Shown here in pieces: positions 16,095-25,171 of a stretch of 64,000 bases of DNA. The stretch is from Streptomyces sp. B21-083 (GTDB lineage: Bacteria > Actinomycetota > Actinomycetes > Streptomycetales > Streptomycetaceae), in assembly GCF_036898825.1 (NCBI RefSeq), contig NZ_JARUND010000001.1:3100001-3164000 (forward strand), given 5' to 3'. The notes under the pieces are model-generated. The model saw only the letters and a program-made list of their open reading frames with translations, made no database searches and was not told where the DNA came from. How positions within the stretch are numbered: the stretch's first letter is position 1; each line of letters opens with the position of its first letter. Both the position numbers and the translations under genes were made by a program.

Positions 16095-17135
16095 TCACGC
16101 GCTCCTCGCCAGATCGCTGTGCCGTATCTGGTGGGCGGGCCGCAGCCCCGCGTCGAGCAGGGCGAGTTCGTCCACCACCGTCCGGCCCAGCCGCGCGAGT
16201 TCGTTGCCCAGGGAGCCGGCGATGTGCGGGGTGAGGAACACGTTGGGCAGGTCGTAGAGGGGGGAGGCGGCGGGCAGCGGCTCCGGTTCCGTGACGTCGA
16301 GTACGGCGCCGAGCCGCCCGGAGACGAGTTCCGCGGTGAGCGCGTCGTGGTCCACCAGGGCACCCCGCGAGGTGTTGATCAGGACGCCGCCGTCCGGAAT
16401 GAGGGCGAGCCGGTCGCGGTCGAGCATGCGGTATGTCTCCGGGATGTCCGGGGCGTGCAGGGTGACGATGTCGCTGGTGCGCAGCAGTTCCTCCAGGGAG
16501 AGAGAGGTCGCGCCCAGCGCCTCGGCCCCTTCGGCGTCCACGTACGGGTCGTACAGCGTGAGCGTCAGCTCGAACGGGCGCAGCAGTTCCAGTACCCGGC
16601 GGCCGACCCGCGAGGCCCCGATCACCCCGACCCGGCGACCGAGGTTGCCCACGTGGGTGTAGTCGTGCGGGGCCGGGTGGACCCGCTCGCGGCGGAAGCG
16701 TTCGCGCAGGCCGAAGGCGTCCTTGCCGGCCAGGAGGACGGCGGCCAGGGTGTACTCGGCCACCGGCAGCGCGTTGGCCTGTACCGCGCTGGAGACGGTG
16801 AGACCGCGCTCCCAGACGGCGTCGCCGAGCAGGCTGCGGACACTGCCCGCCGCGTGCAGGACCGTGTGCAGCCGGGGTGCGGCGGCCAGGACGTCGGCGC
16901 CGATGTGCGGGCAGCCCCAGCCGGTGATCAGTACTTCCGCCTCGGCCAGTGCGGCGGCGGCCCGGGGATCGGTGAAGTCCTGGACGATCAGTGTGGGATC
17001 GATCCGCGCCAGCTCCCCCAGCCGTTCCATCAGGGCGGGCGGGAAGAGTTCGGGCAGGTGCACCGGGTCCATCGCGAACACGGCGACCGGGAGGCGGGGC
17101 GGGACCACGGGGGGCTTGGGGGGCGCGGAGGGCAT
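16095..17135 (-). CDS. D-isomer-specific 2-hydroxyacid dehydrogenase
   Basis: 346-aa NAD-dependent dehydrogenase. The substrate domain has VLHAAGSVRSLLG; the Rossmann part has VGNLGRRVGVIGASRVGRRV (GxGxxG-like), the family signature with catalytic Arg in LINTSRGALVDHDAL, Glu in LDVTEPEPLP and His in FLTPHIAGS. It probably acts on a sugar-derived 2-keto/hydroxy acid imported by the neighbouring transporter (inference). ATG 17135 has AGGAG six bases upstream; the open frame continues 35 codons further without homology. Divergent from the transporter operon. Confidence 0.9.
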   Translation of the reverse strand: MPSAPPKPPVVPPRLPVAVFAMDPVHLPELFPPALMERLGELARIDPTLIVQDFTDPRAAAALAEAEVLITGWGCPHIGADVLAAAPRLHTVLHAAGSVRSLLGDAVWERGLTVSSAVQANALPVAEYTLAAVLLAGKDAFGLRERFRRERVHPAPHDYTHVGNLGRRVGVIGASRVGRRVLELLRPFELTLTLYDPYVDAEGAEALGATSLSLEELLRTSDIVTLHAPDIPETYRMLDRDRLALIPDGGVLINTSRGALVDHDALTAELVSGRLGAVLDVTEPEPLPAASPLYDLPNVFLTPHIAGSLGNELARLGRTVVDELALLDAGLRPAHQIRHSDLARSA

Positions 17136-17224
17136 GGGACTCCTGCTTCGCTGCGAAGGCGCACTGGGACCGGGACGGGGCGGGGCGTAAGGGGCGGGGC
17201 GGGAACGGTAGAGCGGGCGGGCGA

Positions 17225-17239
17225 TGTAAACGTATTCCA
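17225..17239. promoter_or_regulatory. LacI-type half-palindrome upstream of the dehydrogenase
   Basis: TGTAAACGTATTCCA resembles the LacI pattern with one extra central base. It lies in the divergent promoter region between the dehydrogenase and the transporter. Confidence 0.4.
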
Positions 17240-17433
17240 CGCTAGGCCGCAGACTCCGAGTCGGTCAATGGCATCACGGGAGGTGCGATCAGCGGCCTGC
17301 CACTTTTCCTGACTGATATCGAAGCAAAACTCGCAGGTCATCGACGTTTAATCGTTACCTGTGAGCAAGGTGTGCGAAACAGGAATCTCTCGACCTCTTG
17401 CGCCCCGACCGGTCGCGGCCTACCGTCCAGCAC

Positions 17434-17447
17434 GGCAAACGGTTACA
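17434..17447. promoter_or_regulatory. LacI-type operator upstream of the sugar importer
   Basis: GGCAAACGGTTACA matches the pattern TGNAANCGNTTNCA at every fixed position except the first. It ends 24 bp before the binding-protein start, so bound repressor would block transcription of the operon. Confidence 0.6.
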
Positions 17448-17471
17448 TGGCCCGCCCTAAGGAGCACCCTC

Positions 17472-18800
17472 ATGTCCGTCAGATTCAGGCGCCCCGCACT
17501 CGCCGGAGTTGTCTGCGCTCTCGCGCTCACCGTCTCCGCCTGCGGCGGGTCCGGCTCCGGCGACGACGCTTCGGGGTCCTCCGGGCCGGTCACCCTCGAC
17601 TTCTGGGGCTGGGCCAACGGCCAGGAGGCGGTCGTCAAGGCGTTCAACGCCTCGCACAAGGACATCCAGCTGAAGTACACCAAGGTGACTGATCAGCTCA
17701 CGATGCAGAAGCAGCTGAGCAACGCGGTCAAGGCCGAGAACGCCCCCTGTCTGCTGCAGAACACCGGTGAGTACGTGACGAGCTGGGTGGCGCAGGGCGC
17801 GCTGGCCGACATCACTCAGTACGTCGGGTCGAGCAAGGACAAGTTCAACCCGGGCTCGTGGGCCGTCGGCCAGGTCCAGGGCAGAACGTACGGTGTGCCC
17901 ACCGCCTCCGCGCCCGCGTTCACGATTCTCCGCACCGACATCTTCAAGAAGTACGGGCTCAAGGCCCCCACGACCTGGGACGAGTTCATCGCTGCGGGCA
18001 AGGTTCTCGCCAAGCACGGTGTCAAGATCACCAACTACGCCGGTGAGGACCCGAGCACCGTGGAGGTGCTGGCCATGCAGGCGGGCGCCCACTGGTACTC
18101 CATCGACGGCGACTCCTGGAAGGTGGATTTCCAGGACGCCGGCTCCCTCAAGGCGGCGAAGGTGATCCAGGAGATCATCGACAACGACCTGAACTCGAAG
18201 CTGTCGTTCGCCGACTACGCGGCCGTGCAGCGCAACTACGACAAGGGTGGCACCGCGACCCGGCAGATCTCCACCTGGCAGATGTCCGGGATGGTGCAGA
18301 ACTTCACGGACTCCTTCGGCAAGTGGGCGCTCGCGCCGTGGCCGACGTACCAGGGCGAGGCCGCGAAGACGCCGGCCGGCACCAACCAGAGCGGCAACCT
18401 GACGCTGGTGTCGAAGCAGTGCAAGAGCCAGAAGCAGGCGGCCGAGGCGGCGTTGTGGATGTCGACCGACGCCGGCGCGGTCAAGACCATGGCGAGCCCG
18501 GAGACCGGCAGCGGAGTGATGCCGGCGCTGGCCGACAGTGACGCGTACGTGGCCGAGGCGATCTCCGAGAAGCTGCTCGGCTCGAACTACCAGCCGGCGC
18601 AGCAGATCGTGAAGGACAGTCTGAAGACCGTGACGACCGACTGGACCTTCGGTCCGGACTGGACCGCGATGTTCTCCGAGATGCAGAGCCAGTGGGGTCA
18701 GGTGGTCAGCAAGAAGCAGACGGTCGCCGGACTCCTGGCGCACATGCAGGAGTGGACGGTCAAGGACCTCAAGTCCCGCGGTATCAACGTCAAGGGCTGA
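17472..18800 (+). CDS. sugar ABC transporter substrate-binding lipoprotein
   Basis: 442-aa extracytoplasmic binding protein of the CUT1 family. Lipoprotein signal: basic start MSVRFRRPALAGVV, a hydrophobic core and lipobox LTVSAC with the lipidated Cys at about residue 22. The mature part has the family features VTLDFWGWANGQEAVVKAFN and WALAPWPTYQGE. It delivers a carbohydrate, not identifiable from sequence, to the two downstream permeases. ATG 17472 is preceded by AAGGAG. First gene of a three-gene operon. Confidence 0.92.
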   Translation: MSVRFRRPALAGVVCALALTVSACGGSGSGDDASGSSGPVTLDFWGWANGQEAVVKAFNASHKDIQLKYTKVTDQLTMQKQLSNAVKAENAPCLLQNTGEYVTSWVAQGALADITQYVGSSKDKFNPGSWAVGQVQGRTYGVPTASAPAFTILRTDIFKKYGLKAPTTWDEFIAAGKVLAKHGVKITNYAGEDPSTVEVLAMQAGAHWYSIDGDSWKVDFQDAGSLKAAKVIQEIIDNDLNSKLSFADYAAVQRNYDKGGTATRQISTWQMSGMVQNFTDSFGKWALAPWPTYQGEAAKTPAGTNQSGNLTLVSKQCKSQKQAAEAALWMSTDAGAVKTMASPETGSGVMPALADSDAYVAEAISEKLLGSNYQPAQQIVKDSLKTVTTDWTFGPDWTAMFSEMQSQWGQVVSKKQTVAGLLAHMQEWTVKDLKSRGINVKG

Positions 18801-18811
18801 GGCACATCCCG

Positions 18812-19696
18812 ATGATTCGCTCCCTGCGCTGGAAGGGCGCCGCCTTCACGGTGCCCTTCCAGCTCGGCTTCGTCTTCCTCTACCTGCTGCCGATCGGGTA
18901 CGCCGTCTACCAGTCGCTGTACCACTCGCAGTCCTCCGGACTGGGCCTGGGCGGCACGACCGACGAGTTCTCCGGCCTCGACAACTACCAACAGGGCCTG
19001 ACAGACCCGAAGTTCATGGGCTCCGTGCTGCGGGTGGTGCTGTTCGCCTGCGTGCAGATCCCGGTGATGCTGGTGGTCAGCCTGGTCCTCGCCCTGTTGC
19101 TGGACTCGCTCACCTCACGGGCGGCGAGCCGGTTCCGGATCATGCTGCTGGTCCCGTACATGATCCCGGGTGTGGTCGCCGCGGTCGTCTGGATCAACCT
19201 GTACAGCCCCGACGTCGGCCCGCTCACCCCGCTGGGCGACGTGTTCGGTCTCGCCTGGAACTTCTTCGCGCCGTCAATGGTGTGGCCGTCCATCGGCAAC
19301 CTGCTGACCTGGCACGGCATCGGCTACAACATGGTGATCATCTACTCGGCGCTGCAGGGTGTACCGCGCGAGCTGTTCGAGGCCGCGCGGCTCGACGGCG
19401 CGACCGAGTGGCGGGTCGCGCTGAGCATCAAGATCCCGTTCGTACGAGGGGCGTTGGTGCTGACCGGGATGCTCTCGATCATCCAGATGCTGCAGCTCTT
19501 CAACGAGCCCGCGCTGTTCAGGAACATCACTCCGCAGACGGTCGACGACAGTTTCACCCCGATCATGATCATCTACAACCAGGCGTTCAACGCCGGCAAC
19601 TACCACTACGCCGCGGCCCTGTCGGTGCTGCTCGCCCTCATCCTGGGCGTCGCCTCCTTCCTCTTCTACCGGCTGACCTCGAAGGAGACCGACTGA
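18812..19696 (+). CDS. sugar ABC transporter permease (MalF type)
   Basis: 294-aa inner-membrane permease with six predicted helices, starting with MIRSLRWKGAAFTVPFQLGF. The EAA loop that docks the ATPase is FEAARLDGATEWRVALSIKI. It begins 11 bp after the binding-protein stop, and its own stop overlaps the next ATG (TGATG), so the operon is tightly coupled. Confidence 0.93.
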   Translation: MIRSLRWKGAAFTVPFQLGFVFLYLLPIGYAVYQSLYHSQSSGLGLGGTTDEFSGLDNYQQGLTDPKFMGSVLRVVLFACVQIPVMLVVSLVLALLLDSLTSRAASRFRIMLLVPYMIPGVVAAVVWINLYSPDVGPLTPLGDVFGLAWNFFAPSMVWPSIGNLLTWHGIGYNMVIIYSALQGVPRELFEAARLDGATEWRVALSIKIPFVRGALVLTGMLSIIQMLQLFNEPALFRNITPQTVDDSFTPIMIIYNQAFNAGNYHYAAALSVLLALILGVASFLFYRLTSKETD

Positions 19697-20622
19697 TGGC
19701 CACGACCACGACCCCCACCGCCGAGTCCCCGAAGCGGTCCCAGGCGCCGGCCGCGCGGCGCCTCAACCGCCCTGATTCCAGGGGCCGTTCGCGCGGTGGG
19801 CAGCGGTTCGTCCTGGTCGGACTGGTGCTGGCGAGCGCGTACAGCCTGTTCCCGGTGTACTGGCTGATCATCGCCGCCACCAAGGACCGTACGGGCCTCT
19901 ACCAGAGCAACGGCCTGTGGTTCTCCGGCTGGCACCTGTGGGACAACCTGCGTCAGGTGTTCACCTACGAGAACGGTATCTTCCTGCGCTGGACGGCCAA
20001 CTCGTTCCTGTACGCCGGTGTCGGCTCCGCCGGTGGCACGCTGATCGCCCTCGCGACCGGCTACGGCCTCGCCCGCTTCGACTTCCCCGGGCGCGGTGCG
20101 GTGTTCGCGGCTGTGGTGGGCTCGTTCCTCATCCCGATCGCGCTGCTCACGCTCCCGCTGTACCTGCTGTTCTCGGAGATCGGGCTGGTCGACACCCCGT
20201 GGGCGATGCTGATCCCCTGCCTGATCAACCCGTTCAGCGTGTACCTGGCCAAGGTGTACACCGAGGCGACGATCCCCTTCGAACTTCTGGAGGCGGCCCG
20301 TATCGACGGTGCCGGGGAGCTGCGGATCTTCTTCAGCATCGTGCTGCGGATGATGACGACGGGCGGCGCGACGGTCTTCCTGCTGGCCTTCGTCAACACC
20401 TGGAACGCCTTCTTCCTCCCCCTGACCGTCCTGCGCGGCGAGAACAACTGGACGCTCAATCTGGGCCTGTACAACTGGTCCGGCAAACGCGCGGAGTCGG
20501 GCATCGACCTCACCAGTCTGGTCCTGACCGGCGCCCTCCTCTCCATCGTCCCGATGGCGATCATGATGATCGCGATGCGCCGCTACTGGCGCACCGGCGT
20601 CACCATGGGTGCCCTCAAGTGA
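19696..20622 (+). CDS. sugar ABC transporter permease (MalG type)
   Basis: 308-aa permease partner with a basic, Pro/Ser-rich cytoplasmic N-tail of about 30 residues, then six helices. The EAA motif is LLEAARIDGAGELRIFFSIV. No ATP-binding protein follows; streptomycete CUT1 importers commonly share the multitask ATPase MsiK encoded elsewhere, which is presumably the case here. A terminator follows. Confidence 0.93.
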   Translation: MATTTTPTAESPKRSQAPAARRLNRPDSRGRSRGGQRFVLVGLVLASAYSLFPVYWLIIAATKDRTGLYQSNGLWFSGWHLWDNLRQVFTYENGIFLRWTANSFLYAGVGSAGGTLIALATGYGLARFDFPGRGAVFAAVVGSFLIPIALLTLPLYLLFSEIGLVDTPWAMLIPCLINPFSVYLAKVYTEATIPFELLEAARIDGAGELRIFFSIVLRMMTTGGATVFLLAFVNTWNAFFLPLTVLRGENNWTLNLGLYNWSGKRAESGIDLTSLVLTGALLSIVPMAIMMIAMRRYWRTGVTMGALK

Positions 20623-20630
20623 GGCTGGTC

Positions 20631-20669
20631 CAGGGCGCGTCGACCTGACGCCTCGGTCTCCGCGCCCTG
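20631..20669. terminator. terminator after the sugar importer
   Basis: Perfect 9-bp stem CAGGGCGCG/CGCGCCCTG with a 21-nt loop, between the convergent importer operon and the decayed amino-acid transporter. Confidence 0.6.
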
Positions 20670-20674
20670 ATCGC

Positions 20675-21903
20675 CTACTGGTTGGTCCGGGGCAGCCCCG
20701 GCGGGTTGATCTCCGACTTGGCCACCGCCTCGTCGGACAGACCCCAGCGCTTCAGGACCTTGCCGTACGTACCGTTCTCGATGATCGTCGAGGGCGGCCG
20801 CGAGCGGCTCGACCAGGCCGCTGTCCTTCTTGGTGGTGGCCGCGATGAGGCCCTGGAGGGTGGCGCCGGCGCCCGAGTAGGTGCCGACGACCTCCGTCCT
20901 GCCGGTGCCGGCCGCGTGGTAGGCGGCGGTCGGGTTGGGGCCCAGGTAGAGGTCGATACGGCCGGACTGGAGGGCGAGGTAGGTGTCGGGTGCGGTCGGC
21001 GCCTCGGGCGTAGCGGCGTTCCACGTAGTACTGGGCGACCGTCAGCAGGGAGGTGAGGACGACGTACCAGGCGGTGGCGACCAGCAGCAGCGGGATCACC
21101 CGGCCGTTGCGGCCGTAGACCACCTGGACCTGGTAGAAGAGCTCGCCGATCGCCATCACGTAGACCACCGACGTGCCCTTGAGCAGGCCGACGATCTCGT
21201 TGCCCGCGGTGGGCAGGATGGCGCGCATGGCCTGCGGGAGCACGATCCGCCGGATCTGCCGCAGCCTGGGGATGCCGAGCGCGGCAGCGGCCTCCAACTG
21301 GCCCTGGTCGACGGCGATGACCCCGCCCCGGACGATCTCGGCGGAGTACGCGGCCTGGTGCAGCGTCAGTCCGATGATCGCCGCGCCGATGGTGCCGATC
21401 AGGGTGTTGCTGTCGACGGACCAGAACACCGGCCCGAAGGGGGGATGCCGACGCCCAACCGGTCGTACAGGGCACCCAGGTTGAACCAGAAGACCAGCTG
21501 GACGATCATCGGGATCGAGCGGAAGATCCAGATGTAGGTCCAGGCGACGGTCTGCAGCACCGGGCTCCGGGACAGCCGCATGAAGGCCAGTACCGTGCCG
21601 AGGAGAAAGCCCAGCACCGCCGCGTAGGCGGTGAGTTGGAGGGTCACGCCGACTGCCGCGACGATCGTCTCGGACAGCACGTAGTCGCTGAAGACGCCCC
21701 ACTCCCACACGGGGTTGGTGACCAGCCCATGTGCGAACTGCGCGACCAGGACGACCACGACGACGGCCGCCGCCCATCGGGCGTAGTGGCGGACGGGGAC
21801 GACCTTGAGCGAGGCGGGGTCCTCCGGACGGGGCGGGGGTGGCGAGGCTGACGAGGCCTCGGTGCCGCTGGGCTTTCGCGGCGGAGTCGGTGGTGAGGCC
21901 CAT
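20675..21903 (-). pseudogene. polar amino-acid ABC permease and binding-protein remnant
   Basis: Starts MGLTTDSAAKAQRHRGLVSL and continues in three frames. After a shift near 21820 come VLSETIVAAVGVTLQLTAYA and IFRSIPMIVQLVFWFN. After another near 21440 come HQAAYSAEIVRGGVIAVDQG and QLEAAAALGIPRLRQIRRIV, the HisM/GlnP permease EAA motif, ending at QYYVERRYARG. It then runs into the C-terminal part of a solute-binding protein (TYLALQSGRIDLYLGPNPTA, GTYGKVLKRWGLSDEAV), itself shifted near 20790. At least three frame breaks and a gene-internal deletion: non-functional. Confidence 0.85.
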
Positions 21904-21953
21904 GGTGGGGGTCCTGTCCGGGGTTGAGGGGTGGTCGGGGCTTGACGGGTTTA

Positions 21954-22007
21954 CCGCGGGCCGGTGGGAGCTTGTCGCGCAGTTCCCCGCGCCCCTTTAT
22001 GGGGCGC
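21954..22007. repeat. Streptomyces-type intergenic repeat with palindrome
   Basis: Contains CGCGCAGTTCCCCGCGCCCC followed by a GGGGCGC inverted arm, a sequence I recognise as a very common intergenic repeat of Streptomyces chromosomes. It lies between the broken permease and the GNAT gene and could act as a terminator. Confidence 0.5.
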
Positions 22008-22032
22008 TGGTGCGCGCCCTCTCCCATGGCCC

Positions 22033-22560
22033 TTAGGCGGGCTTTGGGGCCGGGTGTGCCGTGAGGTGTTTTTCGAACGGCAGCTTGCCGATGGATTCCG
22101 GGTCGGCCGCCGTGTCGAAGAGCGGTGTGTAGCCGGTGGCCAGGTAAAGGCCGCGGGCTTCGGGCTGGCGAGGGCCGGTGGTGAGCTGGATCCGCCGGTA
22201 GCCTCGGGCGCCCGCCGCGCGCTCCAGTTCGTCGACGACCCGGCAGGCCAGGCCGCGTCGCCGGTGTGCGGAGTGCGTCCAGATGCGCTTCAACTCCGCC
22301 GTGTCCGCGTCGTACCGGCGGAACGCGCCGCCCGCGACCGGTTCGCCGCTTTCGAGGAGCAGGAGCAGGACACCGCCGTACGCCGCCGTGAACTCCTCGG
22401 CCGGGTAGCGGGCGAGTTCGGCGTGGGCGTCGTTGCCGTAGCGGGAGGAGTACTCGTCGCCGAGTTCGCGCAGCAGCGGTTCCACGAGCGGGTCGGACAC
22501 GGTGACGTGACGTATCGTCAATTGCCTTGCTGTTGACGTGGGTTGCGTGAGGGAGGTCAC
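22033..22560 (-). CDS. GNAT family N-acetyltransferase
   Basis: 175-aa acetyl-CoA-dependent acetyltransferase. Motif A is present as IWTHSAHRRRGLACRVVDEL (the pattern RxxGxG/A for CoA pyrophosphate), followed by GYRRIQLTTGPRQPEARGLY and YLATGYTPLFD. The acceptor is unknown. The GTG at 22560 overlaps the stop of the broken monooxygenase gene, so it belonged to that operon. It is intact although its neighbours on both sides have decayed. In Bacillus ytm-type operons an acetyltransferase works with a monooxygenase and a cystine-type importer on S-alkyl cysteines, a plausible analogy. Confidence 0.85.
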   Translation of the reverse strand: MTSLTQPTSTARQLTIRHVTVSDPLVEPLLRELGDEYSSRYGNDAHAELARYPAEEFTAAYGGVLLLLLESGEPVAGGAFRRYDADTAELKRIWTHSAHRRRGLACRVVDELERAAGARGYRRIQLTTGPRQPEARGLYLATGYTPLFDTAADPESIGKLPFEKHLTAHPAPKPA

Positions 22561-23058
22561 CCGGTCACCGCCGACGCCAGTGCTCGCGTGCCCTGTACCG
22601 CGCGCTCGGCGTCACGCTTGGCGTCGCGTTTGGCGACCTCCTCGCGGACGATCGGGATCACATACCGGCCGAAGTCGATGGCGTCGCCCAGCAGGTCGTA
22701 GCCGCGGGCGGAGAGGATGTCGACGCCGAGGTCGTAGTAGTCGAGGAGTGCCTGGGCCACGGTCTCGGGGGTGCCGACCAGGGCGGTGGCGAACGTCTTG
22801 GCGGCGAAGGTCGGGTAGGACACGTTGGGGCGGTGCGCGCAGGATCTGCAGGCGCTCCGGCCTGCTCGCGATGTACGCGGCGGCCGGCGCGGGGTCGGGC
22901 GGTCCTGACCCGTAGGCGAACAGCACCCGGTCCCAGCCATGGTCCTCGTGTGCCCGGGCGAGCCGGAGCGTGTGCTCCCTGTCGAAGGCGGCGCCGGAGC
23001 GCGGGGTGGTCTCGGAGCCGTCGTCGGTCGCGGCGATGCCAAGGAACTCCACAGGCAT
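22557..23058 (-). pseudogene. LLM-class flavin-dependent monooxygenase, internally deleted
   Basis: Begins normally (MPVEFLGIAATDDGSET, then HTLRLARAHEDHGWDRVLFA and YIASRPERLQ). It changes frame near 22838 and jumps from RPNVSYPTFAAKTFAT straight to ALVGTPETVAQALLDYYDLG, VDILSARGYDLLGDAI and the C-terminus. About 200 central residues of this normally 350-370-aa alkanesulfonate/organosulfur monooxygenase family are missing. Dead, but its upstream leader peptide remains. Confidence 0.85.
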
Positions 23059-23268
23059 GGAACAGGGCCTTTCTGAGGTTCCCCACGCCGTCTCGGCCGG
23101 CGGGCCCCGTACGCGGGCATGGCGGAACCTCCCTGCGTACGGCGGCACTTGACGGCACGTCAGGAAGAGAGAAAAAGGGGAAGACGAGAAGGAGAACGCG
23201 AAAAGGGGTGCGGAAAGCACCTGAGGAAGAGAAGAAGGTGAAGGCCGGTCAGACGGCCCGTTGCCGAG

Positions 23269-23349
23269 TCAGGCGCGACACGCGGCGGAGCACACTCGAC
23301 AGAGGTCGATGTGGCCGCGCGTAACCAAGCGCTGCTGCTGGGCATCCAT
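23269..23349 (-). CDS. Cys-rich putative leader peptide
   Basis: 26-aa ORF starting at ATG 23349 (MDAQQQRLVTRGHIDL) and ending CRVCSAACRA. The ending, with an L/RxVCSA-type block and three cysteines, is that of the short leader peptides found upstream of sulfur-assimilation and organosulfur operons in Streptomyces. They are thought to sense cysteine supply by ribosome stalling. It is on the same strand as, and 210 bp upstream of, the broken monooxygenase, so it once controlled that operon. The spacer is purine-rich (minus strand: pyrimidine-rich) with no clear terminator hairpin. Confidence 0.75.
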   Translation of the reverse strand: MDAQQQRLVTRGHIDLCRVCSAACRA

Positions 23350-23468
23350 GCGAACAATTGAGCAGTACGTCTCCCCGTACGTCAACCACCGCCCGGATGC
23401 CGGACAGGCTGGGGCAGGGCGGTGGCGGCGGCGGTGGTCGGCTCGCTATCAGCGACTCGGCGCGGAGC

Positions 23469-25040
23469 TCACGCCCGGGGCCGGAAGTGCGCCCCTGTCG
23501 ACTCCTCACCGGTGACCGTGGCCACGCAGCGCAGGACGCGCAGACCGTCGGCGTACTCGGTCTGGGTGGGCGGGAGTACGTCGACGGTCCAGCGGGACGG
23601 GTCGATCTCGCGCGCGTCGCCCTGTCTGGACTTGGCGAGGACCGAGCGGGAGCAGAGTTCGCGGACGCCCGGGTGGTTCTTCAGCTCCCGCTGGTTGTCG
23701 GTCATCCCGTCGGACGGGAGCGGGGCTATCGCGAAGGTCTCCCACGGGTGGGAGACCAGACAGTCGGAGCGGTTCACGCTGACGATCCCGACGATGACGA
23801 CCAGGCCACCCCAGCATTCGGCGGTCGTGGTGCAGCGGCCGTGCATGCCGGCGACGTCGGTCGCCGGGCAGTTCTCGGTCGTCGTCGGTACGCCGTAACC
23901 AGCGATCGTGGCCTGGGTCGCCCCGCCCGAAGCGGAGGCGGACGCGGGGATGGAAGCGGGGGTGGAGGGACCGGTGGTGGGCGCGGCCGTCGTCGACGGG
24001 GGCAGGTACTGGTACGCCACTGTCCCGCCCGTACCGACGACGACCACGGCCACGGCCGCGACGGACAGCCGCACGCGCACCGATCTGCGGCGCGAGGAGG
24101 TGGCGGGCGGCTGGACTGTGGTCGGCGGCGCGGAGGGTGGAACGAAGGGCGGAACGGCGGCGGGCACGGCCACCGGCACGGGAATCGGGACGGCGGCAGT
24201 GCCCGCCGGGTCTTCCGGGCCCGCCAGGTCCACGGCGGCCAGCGCGTCCCGGAGCGCCGCCGCGCTCGGCAGCCGGTCGGCCGGGTCGGGGGCCATGGCG
24301 TGGCGGAGGACCTCGGTGAAGCGCGGGTGCACTCCGGGGAGGTCCGGCAGGGGCCAGGTGTGCCGGACGATGACCTCCGCGATGCCGAGGCTGCCCTCCG
24401 TCGGGAAGTGCGGGGGCCTGCCGTGCACCAGGGCGTAGATCGTGGCGGCGAGGGAGTACACGTCCCCGGCGGGTGTGGGTTCGGCCAGCCGGAACGCCTC
24501 CGGTGGGGCGTACGCGGGCGTCAACGCCTCCCGGGTGACGGACAGTTCCTGACCGGGCCGGGGCATCGCGGCCAGCCCGAAGTCGGCGAGGCCGACATTC
24601 CCGTACCGGTCGATCATGATGTTGCCCGGTTTGATGTCGCGGTGCAGTACGCCACCGGCGTGGGCCGCGGCCAGCGCGTCGGCGATGCGTACGCCGATGT
24701 CCCGCGCCTCGGCGGCCGGGAGCGGGCCCTGCCGTTGGAGGCGGTCGCCGAGCGAACCGCCGGGGCACAGCTCCAGGACCATGTACGGGCGGCCGTCGTC
24801 GAGCACCCCGGCGTCGTGGACCGCGACCACGTGCGGGTGGCCGGACAGTTGACCGGCCGCGGTGACCTCGCGCAGGAACCGCTGCCGGTCGCGGTCGGTG
24901 GCCAGGACGCGGCTGTCCATCTTGAGGGCGACCTCGCGGCCCACGGCCAGTTGGCGGGCCCGGTACACGGTCGCGAACCCGCCCTGGCCGAGCACCTCGA
25001 CGACCTCGTAACCGGGCACGCCCGTGCGTTCGAACTGCAT
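23469..25040 (-). CDS. Ser/Thr protein kinase (PknB type), membrane-anchored
   Basis: 523-aa Hanks-type kinase. Catalytic domain about residues 10-270: glycine loop LGQGGFATVY, Lys40 (EVALKMD), catalytic loop HRDIKPGN (D135) and DFG at 153-155, then APPE and DVYSLAATIY. A Pro-rich linker leads to one transmembrane helix (about 325-343) and an extracellular domain of about 170 residues with six cysteines and no PASTA repeats, so the sensed signal is unknown. ATG 25040 has GGGGGAG upstream; the frame is open 28 codons further. It is divergent from the Mut7-C gene. Confidence 0.93.
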   Translation of the reverse strand: MQFERTGVPGYEVVEVLGQGGFATVYRARQLAVGREVALKMDSRVLATDRDRQRFLREVTAAGQLSGHPHVVAVHDAGVLDDGRPYMVLELCPGGSLGDRLQRQGPLPAAEARDIGVRIADALAAAHAGGVLHRDIKPGNIMIDRYGNVGLADFGLAAMPRPGQELSVTREALTPAYAPPEAFRLAEPTPAGDVYSLAATIYALVHGRPPHFPTEGSLGIAEVIVRHTWPLPDLPGVHPRFTEVLRHAMAPDPADRLPSAAALRDALAAVDLAGPEDPAGTAAVPIPVPVAVPAAVPPFVPPSAPPTTVQPPATSSRRRSVRVRLSVAAVAVVVVGTGGTVAYQYLPPSTTAAPTTGPSTPASIPASASASGGATQATIAGYGVPTTTENCPATDVAGMHGRCTTTAECWGGLVVIVGIVSVNRSDCLVSHPWETFAIAPLPSDGMTDNQRELKNHPGVRELCSRSVLAKSRQGDAREIDPSRWTVDVLPPTQTEYADGLRVLRCVATVTGEESTGAHFRPRA

Positions 25041-25171
25041 GCTGCCGTACTCCCCCACCAGCGAGGCCGACCGTCCCGGTCGGGGTACCGGGCCGGGGTG
25101 TTGAGAGCGCCGACAGTAGTGCACGGGAAACCGGCGGGCGTTCCCGGCCGGGGCGATGACATGCTGGCCGC

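Noticed and set aside
23160..23357. 65-residue minus-strand protein over the leader region
   Set aside because: It is out of frame with the leader peptide whose Cys-rich ending is recognisable; composition is random.
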